From Alitta virens (lineage: Eukaryota > Annelida > Polychaeta > Phyllodocida > Nereididae), in the NCBI GenBank assembly GCA_932294295.1, contig OW028579.1:29833250-29897249 (forward strand): a stretch of 64,000 nucleotides of DNA, read 5' to 3'. Position 1 is the stretch's first letter. Every line of letters begins with the position of its first letter. The notes below the pieces were generated by a model. It was not told the DNA's origin, ran no database searches, and saw nothing but the letters and a program-made list of their open reading frames with translations. A program made the position numbers and the translations under genes. Positions 12,840-23,850 of the stretch are shown here, one piece after another.

Positions 12840-13205
12840 CAATGCAAGATACGGAACCAACCGCAATTCATAGTGCTGAATTGATCTTTTCCACAAGGTT
12901 CGAACAGTTCTTGACCCCTATGACCTCAAAAATAGTTCAGGGTCCCCCATCTTGGAACTCGTCGAAGGTCTTGCCCAGGTTTCGACCCCTCTAACCTCAA
13001 AAGTAGATCAAGGTGACCCTCCTTCAAACTCATCCAAGGTACTCCCAAAGCATAATCCCTGTTGGTTGCAAGACCCTAGAATCAAGACATTTCAAGTTAT
13101 CGGGTGATGGCCAGCTAGACGGGCAGACAGACAGACAGCCAGACAGACAAATGCACAGGTGATGGCAATACCCTTCGCCCATATGTATGGCAGAGGGTAC
13201 ACTTA
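12840..13205 (+). repeat. Dispersed repeat ending in GACA-rich tail
   Basis: Contains two related sub-blocks (TTCTTGACCCCTATGACCTC and TTTCGACCCCTCTAACCTC) and a 3' part with GGTGATGGCCAGCTAGACGG, tandem CAGACAGACAG and CAATACCCTTCGCCCAT. This tail style resembles interspersed repeats in many marine invertebrate genomes (family knowledge; not verified). No open frame is present. Confidence 0.45.
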
Positions 13206-16200
13206 AATATTGATAATGACAAACAAGATTTTATTTTTTCCACTACATTTATTGATAACTGAGACACTAACAGTTCCATGAATAACACAGATCAAAAAAT
13301 ATTCTGGAAATACTAGCGTTGAACGTAACATTAATGAAAGACATGCTTAATAACTACAATAGCATCCATTGATCTTGTATATTATGCCTACTAAATACCT
13401 TGTAAGCAAGCTAATAAAATATCATTATATAAGCAGCTACTTTCCACGTATATTAAAAAATTAATAAACTTACTCAAAATTGCCTGAGTCATCATTTCAA
13501 GTTATGAAAGCATATCACTGGAGTATGACAATCACAAATTAATGCAATGACTAATCATAACATTAGTTTAGAATCATACAGTAGAACCTCGCCATAAGAC
13601 CATCGCATATATAGAATAACACATGGTATTAAGGCCCATAAGCACTAATGTTGTGAAGCAGTTAAACATTTTTTGAACCACGTTAAATGAAACTTTGTGC
13701 TTTTTTTTGTATAATGTAATACTTGACAATTATGTATTTTATATTGGTCCAACAAACTTAAGCAAGTTTAAGCGAACAAGTAGCACAATACTATCTTTTT
13801 GCTATAACAAATTATATATCTCCTATAGATGGTCTTTCAGCTTAGATCTATTGTAGTATTAGCAATACAGTTTGTATAAAAGCTACTTAATTGCTTAAAA
13901 GTTATGTCTGCATTTAAACACAGATTTTGACAAAATAGCAATGCATACTGCAATTCATGAACGATAATTATATTCAGTAAATGAAAAAATCACATTTTTG
14001 CTATAACAGCTGAGAGGCACAAATTAGTTATGAAAGACATCAGCAAAGCTAACTTGGAAGGCTTACATCTAATTAACAATAATTGGCAAATATGAAACTT
14101 TGAACACATGAGATTAACAATGGATTAATACTTAATTTAAGAACACAACTTAAATGGTCCATTAATATGAATAATATTACATCGTTGCATCAATATAGTC
14201 ATTAGTCACCCACTGAAAGTTCTAATTTGCAATAGCAGCGATGTCTTTGTTTTAAACATGAGTGGCAAATTTTGCTCAATGTCTAAAAGAGGCACGAATG
14301 TCCAAGTATTGTACTATAGACTAAGCCATCTCCTCAGAGCTCGCAGAACCAAAATAGATGCTAGGTAAAATTAATACCAGCCGTGTTTCTTCATCATCGC
14401 ATCTGCCTGATGGCATATATCAATAATACGGTTACTGTCATGGTAAGCAGGGATCGAAATAAGTCTAGAATATTCATTCAGTTTACGTGGAGGTTACCAT
14501 AATTTTCTTTCACACGAACGGACCGCCGTTCGCGACAAAATGCGTCAAATTATTTGGTTACAACAGTTGCCACTAGGGGCAGTTACCACATCAATATTTA
14601 TAGTCACTGGAAAGCGGGTTACCATTGTTGAACCTTATTTCGATCCCTGATTAGCTATCTCATTTTAAATACCAATGCTTATTCCTTAAACTGAATGAAT
14701 TTATGGACCAAGCTCCAAAGATTATGCCTAACAGTAACATCAACAACATAACTTTAAACTGGCAAAAAATGCTTTCTAATTAAGTGATATGTTTCAAGGA
14801 AAATGCTTATGAGAATTTTACTACCTATTGCATGAGATTGCTACACAGATTGAATCGCATAATCACTCACTCTAATCGCTAGATTTGAAATTGTTCATTT
14901 AAACCATCGATGCATATTTTATTTTATTTTAAATTACTTAGCACTTAGGTTGCTTGGAATGTCTAGAAGAAAAGTCAATCATTTGGTGATCTCTGGTGTT
15001 AAAATTTAATCATTACAGCAATGCGTGATATCTACACCAGAGGGCACCAAAATATTGACTGTAATACTAACTACAAAGGCCACAAATTCAACAATTTGAA
15101 AAACAGTGAATGGGCCACTTAAATTTTCTTTTCTATGAGAATTGATCAGACTCTTCATCATAGGTTAAGTCAAAACATTCCAAAATTGAGTTCATATTTA
15201 TAGTTTTTAACCAAATATTGAAAATGGAGATTATATTAATAAGTTTTTAGTCAATTTAACATTCCAAAATGGAAATTATATTAATAGCTTTTAGCCAAAC
15301 ATTCCAAAATAGATATAGTTTTCATAGTTTTTTTAACGAAACATTCCAAAATTGAGATATATTAATCGTAAATTTAGTAAATATTCCCATAACTTTATGG
15401 CTCCGTTACATGCTTTCCTCAAACTGGCCTAACATTGCATTTGATCAATTGTAGCATTTCTCCACCACGATTGGTCCCAGTCACATTTAAATCATTATAC
15501 ATCACTGATCCACAATTTACTGATAGATTTATGACATTACAATTAGCGTTTGCAATGAATATAATATTAATAACGATATAATTATACACAATTACAAATA
15601 CTCAGTGTTTTACTCACATTGCATTAAATTTGATTATTTGTGGTCCAATCCTATTCTAAGAACTAAGCAAAAGAATTTCAGATCGTGACCTACGTTATAG
15701 ATCATAAAGATTGTGCTTGTGCAAACACAATTGAAGGAAAGTCACAACTGGAAGAAAATATATAATTGTGACAAAACATCTACACTATGTTCAGCATTGG
15801 GAATGACATAATATTAGGAGTGAAATTGTGATTTAGCCTGCAAATCGCAGAAGCACCTTAACATTAACAAACAATACATAACGTTCTGTGACATCACAAT
15901 ATATTCACTTACTTTTTCACAAATATACATATCCAGTGTTGATATTTCAATTTGATATTTTTAATTTAATGCTGAACTACCAGAAGCTGTTCATATTCCT
16001 GGTCAATTACAACATAATTCTGGTGGCCTTATGATTCAACTGCAAGACAAGAAATAGTAAATGTGCGTCAATAGTTAAAAGCTTTCCTACTTAGTCTTGC
16101 AAATTTAGGAAACTTGGAAACGTGTTATACTTCGGTGGCAAGAACTCTATTGATGAGGTACAGTAACATGAAAGTTATCAAGGATCTAATATATACTGGT

Positions 16201-16871
16201 ACTTGTAAGTAACCATATTGAATATATTATTTATCTGTATACATATTTTTGTAATATGATAATACTAATGGTGTACATTTCAATTGTGCTCATGAACGCA
16301 GTAAAGTTGTTCTTATATATTATAGTAGCATATTGTTCAACACTGCATTTTCAAGGGCGAGCACATCAAGACCACCCAGTATTTCCTAACCAAAATTTAA
16401 CAAAGTACAGGACACTCCAAATAATTAACTTGTTGCCATATCTGCACATGTGTATGCAGACGTTGTTACCTAATATTGTATCATAATTGTGCCATTATAT
16501 TATGTAATCATATGTTCAAATTCGAGTAACTGCTTGTAGTACGAAATGACATATGTATACAAATAATTTCAGTATTAATGATAATATTTTGGGCTACCTC
16601 TTGCACACCTACTTTGTTACAGACCTAATTATTCCCCTGTTCATATACGGCTTAATCCATTAACTTCTGATCAGTATCATTTTACAATAGGTTAAAAATA
16701 AATGGCATTTACATCCCAGCTAATCAATTATGAAGTGCATCAGATCAACCATCATTCATATTACAACATTGCTAAGAAACGGATACACATAGCATGATTC
16801 ACAGAACATGACATTACAGTACCACAGATTACTGATTAATCCTTGAACTTATGATTTAATTAACTTCTTAA
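13206..16871. other. Downstream flank, possible 3' UTR of the NACHT gene
   Basis: No coding exon found. On the minus strand this follows the NACHT stop codon, and part may be 3' UTR. Candidate minus-strand AATAAA signals occur (for example TTTATT near 13249 on the plus strand), but none can be singled out. One MITE-like element lies at 14448-14649. ACAGTAGAACCTCGCC at 13578 is a pogo/Tc1-like terminal motif. Confidence 0.4.
14448..14649. mobile_element. CAGGGATC-terminus MITE, copy 1
   Basis: The element is bounded by the inverted repeats CAGGGATCGAAATAAG and CTTATTTCGATCCCTG. The internal sequence (TTACGTGGAGGTTACCATAA, GTTCGCGACAAAATGCG, AAAGCGGGTTACCATTG) recurs at 27531-27739. CAGGG termini are frequent in hAT-type elements, but I cannot identify a target duplication, so the superfamily is open. 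Confidence 0.75.
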
Positions 16872-19800
16872 TTAGTTCTGTAATTCATTAATACGGTGGC
16901 GACCTCTGATGAGTGCGACTCGTGATTTGTCCATGGGGTAAATGCTTTGCCTCATGACACGTACAGCGACTGAAATAAAAAAGAAGTGTTAAGACAGAGT
17001 TTATTGCACAGCAATATAATTATTTACAACTGCAATTAAATTGTGATATCTCTAACTTGGTTACAAACTACAATTTCTTACATTTTCCCCAGAACATTTA
17101 AATTAAAATTTTTCACTTTTCTATAAATCTTTCCAAAAGCCGAAACTTCAATGAACTCAAATTAAAGCATTTGAAATGTGTATGAAAATATGGAATATGC
17201 ATGAGTAATAATGTAAATATTGTCTAAATTAATGTACTGATTATTACTCAAAGAAATAAGAAAATTGTGGCATGTTTTAGCTATTACTTTTTACCAAAAA
17301 AATATATAAAAATTTTTAATTTTACTCATTAAACTTATGTTCAAGAGAACAACTAAAAAATAATACTTCGCAGCGTAAAAGTCTACAACTGCCATTAAAT
17401 TGTGATATCTCTAACCATGTTACAAACTACAATTTTTCATACAATAAACTTGCCCAGAACATTTAAATTAAAATTGTTCACTGTTCTATAAATCTTCCAT
17501 AAGCCAAAACTTCAATGTACTAAAAAAAAATCCAGTGGCCCATTATAATTTTATGTCAAACTGTACTAGTTGTCCTACCTGATCGACCCTCCTTGTCTCT
17601 GTATGATCGATATGGACTGGCAAAATCACTGACAGCATTATCAAACTCATTGGCATGGTTCTTGCTCATAGGGGCCATAGCCTTTTTCACGCTGGACAAG
17701 AACTGTCCTTTAGAGCTGTGCATTTCTCCGGCAAAAGCCTCCATGATTTCAATGGCATAATCAAACCGACCCACTGAACATTTCAGCAAGTCATCGACTG
17801 TGTTTTGAAGAGTATGGTCATCAGCTTTCGCATGCAATGGGGCGTCAACTTCATCTTCCCCAGACAAGATGGCTCCTAAAGAACTTGAAATGTAGATTTC
17901 GATGTCTTTGATATGGCGGTTGACCCACGCTCGGTCTTCCATGCGAAGCCCTTCCATCAAATCCTCATTGTAAACCACCAAATTATTAAGAAAACGAGCT
18001 CTAACTGTGACAAAGAGACTAATGCAAGGGCTCAAATCCCTCATAAATGAATTCAGGAACTCTTTAAAGTCATTCCACTCTGATTCTTGTAACTCATCTA
18101 CAGCATCAACCACAAGGAGGCGCCTCCTGTAATGTGACTTAGGGCCGCTTCCATATAAAGCCACCAGGGGCTCTTTGAACAACAAGTTATAAGTCTGTTT
18201 CCATGACGCCCCAAGCTGAGATGATAAACTAACATTGTTGAACTTTGCTTCCAAGTATGCCAAATATTCTGGCACTGCTTTGCACATTTCTGCAGAAAGT
18301 GACTGCAGCATTCCGGTCAGAGTGTTCAATTGAACATTTTTCTGTGTTTTGTCGAAGAAATAACTTGCCATGATGTTGCTGCCATACAGCTTACATATTG
18401 TGCTTGCCATGGCTGTTTTGCCTACTCCTGTCTTGGCTGCTAAGAAAAAGATCCGCTTATTTGTGGAATTGAACCATCGGTCAACTCGTTCTAAGAGCCA
18501 AGCTCTGGTGCCGGGGTGAATATTGTGTTCATTGATAAGCTCCATAGGATCAGCGTAAAACATGTCATGCATTACAGAGTTCTGCAAACACTTTTGGGCC
18601 TCAATATATCTTTGAAAAACTTCTGAATCTTTTTGTAATCTTTCTCTACTGATCACATTCTCCAGGACTATGATTCTATCAGTGATTTTTTCATACAATC
18701 CTTGAATCTTGCCTAAATTCTGTTCTGTAATCGCTTGCTGGATGCCATGTTGCTGTGCAATTGCATCGCGTAGATCTGTGATTGTGGTGGCAGTTGATCC
18801 TTCTGGGTCGGCTAGTACTTTCTCTACTTTCGTCAACTTGTTACAAATACCATTTAGGCGTCGTGTTATCTCTTCCATGTTATACAGAGCTTCAAACGTC
18901 TGGCAGAACCCATATTCCACGAAGGTTGACTGGAGTTCAGCAGCTAGGTGGTCAAACTCTTTGACATTTTGTGGCGACCCCACAAACCTTCGCCTCCCAT
19001 CTTCTCCAGTGATTAAATGCTGACCAATGAGGTCAGTCACTTTCTCCAGATGATGGTAAATTCGACGGAGGTAATAAGGTGTGCGTCCATTTCGGCTAGC
19101 GATGTGGACCTCCAAATCAACCACCAAGTATCTCTCGAGTTCCTTAACTTTGTCTTCCAATTCCCAAACATGGTCTGGTGCATCCAGTGTCTGAGCATAG
19201 GCTTTGTAGATACTTCTGATGGTCTGCAATGAGAAAATATTAACATAAAAACATAACCAGATGTGTAGATTTTGTTTTTCATTTTCACTAGTATCGTTCT
19301 GGAAGTTAAATTTCAAAATGACATACCAACTCACACTAAGTGCCTGAGTAGGTTTGGCCATACATTTAGACTAAGGTGAGGACAATAGTGTAATTATAGT
19401 CTGTCTAGCATATCATAGAGACTGGTTGATTGACATGATATTAAAAGTGCCCTTACATTACCTGCTGGCTGGTGCAGGAACTTCTAAGAAGTCACTATCG
19501 AACAAAATCGTTAGTGACGTATTTCTGATTGTTTTAGGTGGAGATCATAAAATCTTTTTTGCCAAAACAACGTATTTTTCTCCTCATATAAATCTTATGG
19601 AGATTTTGAGAACTGGTGAGGACACAAAAAATGATCTGACAGCAATGAAAATTTGATATCAGAGCAGGTAAGCTAGGCCTTGTAGTTAGCGAGAAATCAA
19701 GAGAACATCAGTGTCTCAATGACTGGCCGGACAGACGGTGTATTAACACAGTTACACTATATCGTAAAGCCTTCTTTTCAGTTTTAAAATCTGACACATC

Positions 19801-22642
19801 CAGCGACATCACCATTAAAATATTGTGTTGCAGAATGGCCTTCAAGGCAAGGTGGTCTTTATAGTGAGGTGGATACTAAGGCTAGATTACTGCTGGATCC
19901 AAATCCAGTGGTATTTTGTCAGAGGATGACTTACATGTAATAGCGACATGATCTTACTGCAGTGTTCCATGATACATTACATGCACTTAGATTGAGGGCC
20001 GATTCACTAACATCTGGTTTCACATTTGTATGACTACTGTATATAGCGTTTCCAATTATCGACAAAGCCATCTCTCTTTCACCAACTGGCAACATTCAAT
20101 GTGACATTTGCATGTTTGTCAGATGTTGATCATGTTGTCTGGTTTCTGACAAGCGTATGACCTTTGGTGGCCAGGCTTTTTAATGTCAGCCACAGGATTC
20201 AGTTTCCCAGTGGCATGATACAAAAGTCCTGTCAAAATTAATTAGTTTTAAGAGTTTAAACTTTGCTGATTAACTTCATGACTGAAAGAACTGGGTTAAT
20301 TGCTGAAACTATCAATTTCTCACATCTGAAATGTTTATCTTAAGATGCCGAATCTTCTCAAAATGACTCGGGACTCCTGGACTCACAGACAGATTAACAT
20401 TTTGATTATTCCAAAATACAATATTCTTGCAATGCTTGATGTCTGAGTATAGTAACATGGTCTAATACCAAGATATATGAGGTGGCCAAATGGCAGCACT
20501 TGCTAATTAAGACATGTGTTAAACTTGTACTGTAACCCTGTCTTAAAGACATATTTACTGGGAACTTACGGGTGAGCCAGTTTTAATTAGAGTGAGATGA
20601 TTTTAATTAAGAGATTCATAATCAGCTTAAACAAATAGCAGCAAAATTAAATTATCTTATTTAGAAGGATGCCTACATGACAAGTAGAGTTATTATCTGT
20701 CTTAAAATGTAGCAAAAAATGCTTTTAATGCATGAAAATCATATGATTTTTACCTGGAACAAACTTAGGGCCAGAGGAGCCCACACGATGTCATTCTGCC
20801 ATGCCGAGAGCACATCTAATAGCGTCTCTGTCGATGCATCCACGACATGTGTCCTTGCTTGGCTCATCTTGTCTCCAGGTCCACAAGCGCACACCCACGG
20901 CCACCTGTAAAATAAAAAAGACTCCCTTTGAAATAAAATTAAACTGATCTCCCCAAAATGTGACGTTTGCACTTGTGATCTACAGAAATTAGGAATCTCC
21001 TCAAGAGTGTAGGCCACTTTGAATGCTTAATTTTCAATGACCAATGATGATTTGAATGAACATGACTGTTATGTTCAAAGTTATACCCTTATGCACATTT
21101 TGGACAACACTATTCACTACCACCCCAAATGATATGTTGACTGTATTATCCCACAAGAGATATAACTCCGCAGTACCATCCTATATGATATGACACAGTT
21201 CGGTCCCACCACAAATAGCATCACAACCATTCAGTACCATCCTAAGTGATGTGAAAAATATCAATACCATCCAAAGTGACAGTATTATCCCAGATGGTAT
21301 GACATCCCTGCAACTTATTTTAAATATCATAAGTGATATGACAAATTTTACAATGCAGTCTTCAGTGATGTCACTTTCCAATATCATCTCAAATGTCATG
21401 ATATCTCAACACCTATAAGTATCATCCTGAATGACATGATTGAAAAATTTTTGGTACCATCCCAAGTGGTAGTTTTCAATATTATCCCAGGTGGTATACT
21501 TTCTTTTCAGTATCATCCTGAGTGATACGACAAATTTTCAGCACCATCCCAAGTGAAATCACTTTTAAATGTCATCCAAGATGGTATGACATTTCTGCAA
21601 CTTTAGATGGTATAATTCTTTTAAAGTATCATCCTTATAGGTTATCATATGGCCTGGTATCATCACCCAAGACTGTATCATCTCAAGACCCATAGGGTAG
21701 ATGGAGGACACAGGTCGAGGGTAGTGATACCTGGGAGATACAATCCCTTGCCATGTGATAACCTATTTATCTCATGACTGCTTTTTTTTTCATAGCTATA
21801 AATTACCCTCACAAAGTTAAAGAAGCTGGAGCGGACATTATCTGAACAACAATTGGTATTTGCCTGGATTATTAGCAATTCCAAAAATACCAGCTCGTCA
21901 TCCAGGAGTATGTAAAAGTTAAGTCAGCCCTTTGGCATCATTCATAGTGACGTGGCAAACTGTTTGTATTCTCAGCATGATTTCTAATCAAACATTGTAT
22001 TCAATATCATACATCACTATGACTTGTCATCTCTTCAGAAATCCTACAAAATACTAAAAATGTCAATGCTAATGCTAGGATAGATGTCTGAAAAGAGTAT
22101 ATGCCAAAAACAGTTAGTAATCCACCACTGCTCACTTGAAGTCCAACCACATTCAAGTTAAAACATCTTGTACCATGAATATATACCCCTGCAAAATTGG
22201 CAATGCACACTGCCAGCTGAGTATCCTGATGTATACATAAGAGTTAACATATCAACGTCTTTCAACATTCTCTGATATACCATCATGTTTCATTCAGCAA
22301 GAGTCAAGCAACCATAACAATCTAAAAGCAACAAGACAGTTGATTAAGTTACTGCAATAACTGCCCTTTATTGATGGAATTAACAAGACATATGGTTAAT
22401 ATGATTGTAAGTGTGATAAAAAACCTAATCAATTTTGTGCAGCAGACAGGCAGCCGCAAGATCCATCATACACTGTCTGGCCGATACGTGCAGCGAATCA
22501 TGCGAAACACTTAACCCCATTGGGGTTAAATTGATAAATCATTGTTAACGACTCACCTGAGGGTGTCCCACAAGGGTGAACAGAGGGGTAAATACAGGCT
22601 TGACCGAGGGTCATCATAACTCAGGCTACTATGGAAAGACAT
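16872..22642 (-). CDS. NACHT P-loop NTPase with helical N-terminus, 659 aa
   Basis: Four coding exons (22642-22557, 20904-20754, 19223-17579, 16969-16872) join with AG/GT sites and phases 2, 0 and 1, from ATG at 22642 to TAA at 16874-16872. Residues about 75-220 are predicted helical (IRSIYKAYAQTLD, YLRRIYHHLEKVTDLIGQHL), followed by a coiled-coil-like stretch to about 270. The NTPase core has a P-loop AKTGVGKT ending at Thr349 (first Gly replaced by Ala) and an acidic Walker B block LLVVDAVDEL (Asp452, Asp455, Glu456). VTVRAR near 483-488 may be a sensor Arg. This order is typical of NACHT/STAND signalling ATPases, which oligomerise on ligand sensing. No LRR, WD, TPR or ankyrin repeats follow; the last about 150 residues are helical and unassigned. 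The MLKL/HeLo-like reading of the N-terminus is inference. The third intron carries a local duplication. Confidence 0.85.
17029..17520. repeat. Intronic direct duplication with nested repeat copy
   Basis: In the last intron of the NACHT gene, about 135 bp at 17029-17160 recurs at 17388-17520 (shared AATTGTGATATCTCTAAC, TTACAAACTACAATTT and CAGAACATTTAAATTAAAAT) with moderate divergence. Between them, 17164-17345 is a diverged copy of the AT-rich part of the 407-bp tandem unit at 9668-10889 (shared ATTGTCTAAATTAATGTACT and AGAAAATTGTGGCATG). Confidence 0.8.
21100..21690. repeat. Degenerate minisatellite in NACHT intron 1
   Basis: Repeats of roughly 40-50 bp built on TACCATCCTAAGTGATATGAC-like words (variants ATCATCCCAAGTG, TATCATCCTGAGTGATACG) run for almost 600 bp between the first two coding exons. 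The units are strongly diverged, so this is an old array with no coding meaning. Confidence 0.65.
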
Positions 22643-22870
22643 TGTTGAAATAGAGTGCTGCTGCAACACACCAACCAACTCCAATAGCCTAGACAGAAGC
22701 CAGTGGTGTCAGGCCATGCAGTGTGTGCATAGCTTAGCATAATACTATTGCTGTGCTGCTGCTGATGCTGCTGATGCTGCTGCTGCAGCCTGATTGATAG
22801 ATGCAGACACAGCGTCTGGACGTCCTGCAGGCACAGTACTGCAGTATTAGATGCCCAGGTGGTCATGCAG
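22643..22870 (-). other. Probable 5' leader of NACHT gene with CAG-type repeat
   Basis: Immediately upstream of the NACHT ATG on the minus strand are acceptor-like sites (TTCTGTCTAG and GTGTGTTGCAG), so the coding exon probably starts with a short leader spliced to a distant exon. About 22745-22790 holds an imperfect CAG/CAT repeat which in one frame would read as Gln/His-rich. That frame has an ATG at 22866 and runs past the main ATG in another frame. It would be an overlapping upstream frame only if this segment is transcribed unspliced. Confidence 0.35.
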
Positions 22871-23547
22871 GTGGTTAAGACTATAAAGACTGCATAACGA
22901 TTTTATAGTGCAATGCCCCACCTTTTCAATACATCTATGTACATATGTACATGTTACACCATTTGTCTTCTAAGTAGTGAAATTATAATGATGTTGCAAC
23001 TTGTTGATATGGCCATAATAAGTAAAAGATAACCATATCTGAACAATCCTAATATTTAACTTTTACACCATAACATTCCTACAGGCCATATCAATGTATG
23101 ATTTGGGAACACCTATGAGAGAGAAAGTTATATTTTGTGAAACATTTGCAGCTTTAACTGTTTGACAAAATAACCCCAGATACACTCAGTAATACCATAC
23201 ACATACAATTCCACTATTGCAATCCCCAAACTTTCATAATTTATCAGTTAAATAATACGAAGATAAAAACAGAAGACGAGTCCTTGAATGAATGCTACAC
23301 AATTGCCCGAGTTAAAATACCTCATGGTGTGGATATATCTATTTTATACTCCAACGAAAATGTTAGTTAACTCCCTCCTGAGTGCCAACTGAACTTGTCT
23401 TGCATAATAAAAGCAGTAAAAACAAACAAACAATTAAACTAATTAGTATATATGCCTTATGGAGTATTAGTATGGAGTATAAGTATATCACGATTAGTCG
23501 GAAGTTAACTAAAATGTTTGTTAATTCCATGCTCTTTGGGATATAAC
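22871..23547. other. Non-coding stretch upstream of NACHT coding exon 1
   Basis: AT-rich, with no supported exon. If the exon near 28620 is the NACHT first exon, this lies in the first intron. Confidence 0.45.
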
Positions 23548-23850
23548 TATTATATATTTACCAGCAGAAAAATAACTACCATAATCTGGGGTGATAAGGG
23601 ACGATGGAGTGACAAAGGACACAAAAAACGCACCTCTATGACGTCATTAATAACTTTCTGGGTTTGTGTCCTTTGTCATCCCATCGTCCCTTATCACCCC
23701 AGATTACTGTACTAAATATTTACCAGCAGAAAAATAACTACTAAATATTTACCAGCAGAAAAATAACTATTACATATTTACCAGCAGAAAAATGACTATT
23801 ATATATTTACCATCAGAAAAATAACTATTACATATTTACCAGCAGAAAAC
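23548..23850. repeat. 31-bp minisatellite interrupted by a MITE
   Basis: Units of about 30-31 bp with ATTTACCAGCAGAAAAATAAC and a variable CTATTACAT/CTACTAAAT spacer occur once at about 23553-23580 and about five times at 23715-23850. The hairpin element 23582-23706 separates the first unit from the rest. Confidence 0.85.
23582..23706. mobile_element. 125-bp hairpin MITE
   Basis: Long terminal inverted repeats of about 44 bp begin TAATCTGGGGTGATAAGGG and end CCCTTATCACCCCAGATTA. The short loop includes TATGACGTCATTAATAAC. No coding capacity. Its insertion in the minisatellite shows it moved after the repeat formed. The termini start with TA, which would fit a TA target, but this is not decisive. 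Confidence 0.85.

Noticed and set aside
12840..13205. CRISPR-like or structured array because of repeated GACAGACA words
   Set aside because: This is a eukaryotic dispersed repeat with a simple GACA tract. No regular repeat-spacer pattern.
19224..19361. N-terminal extension of the NACHT frame starting MAKPTQ
   Set aside because: This part is intron: an acceptor (TTCTCATTGCAG) at 19224 joins in phase to the exon at 20754, giving a better N-terminus.
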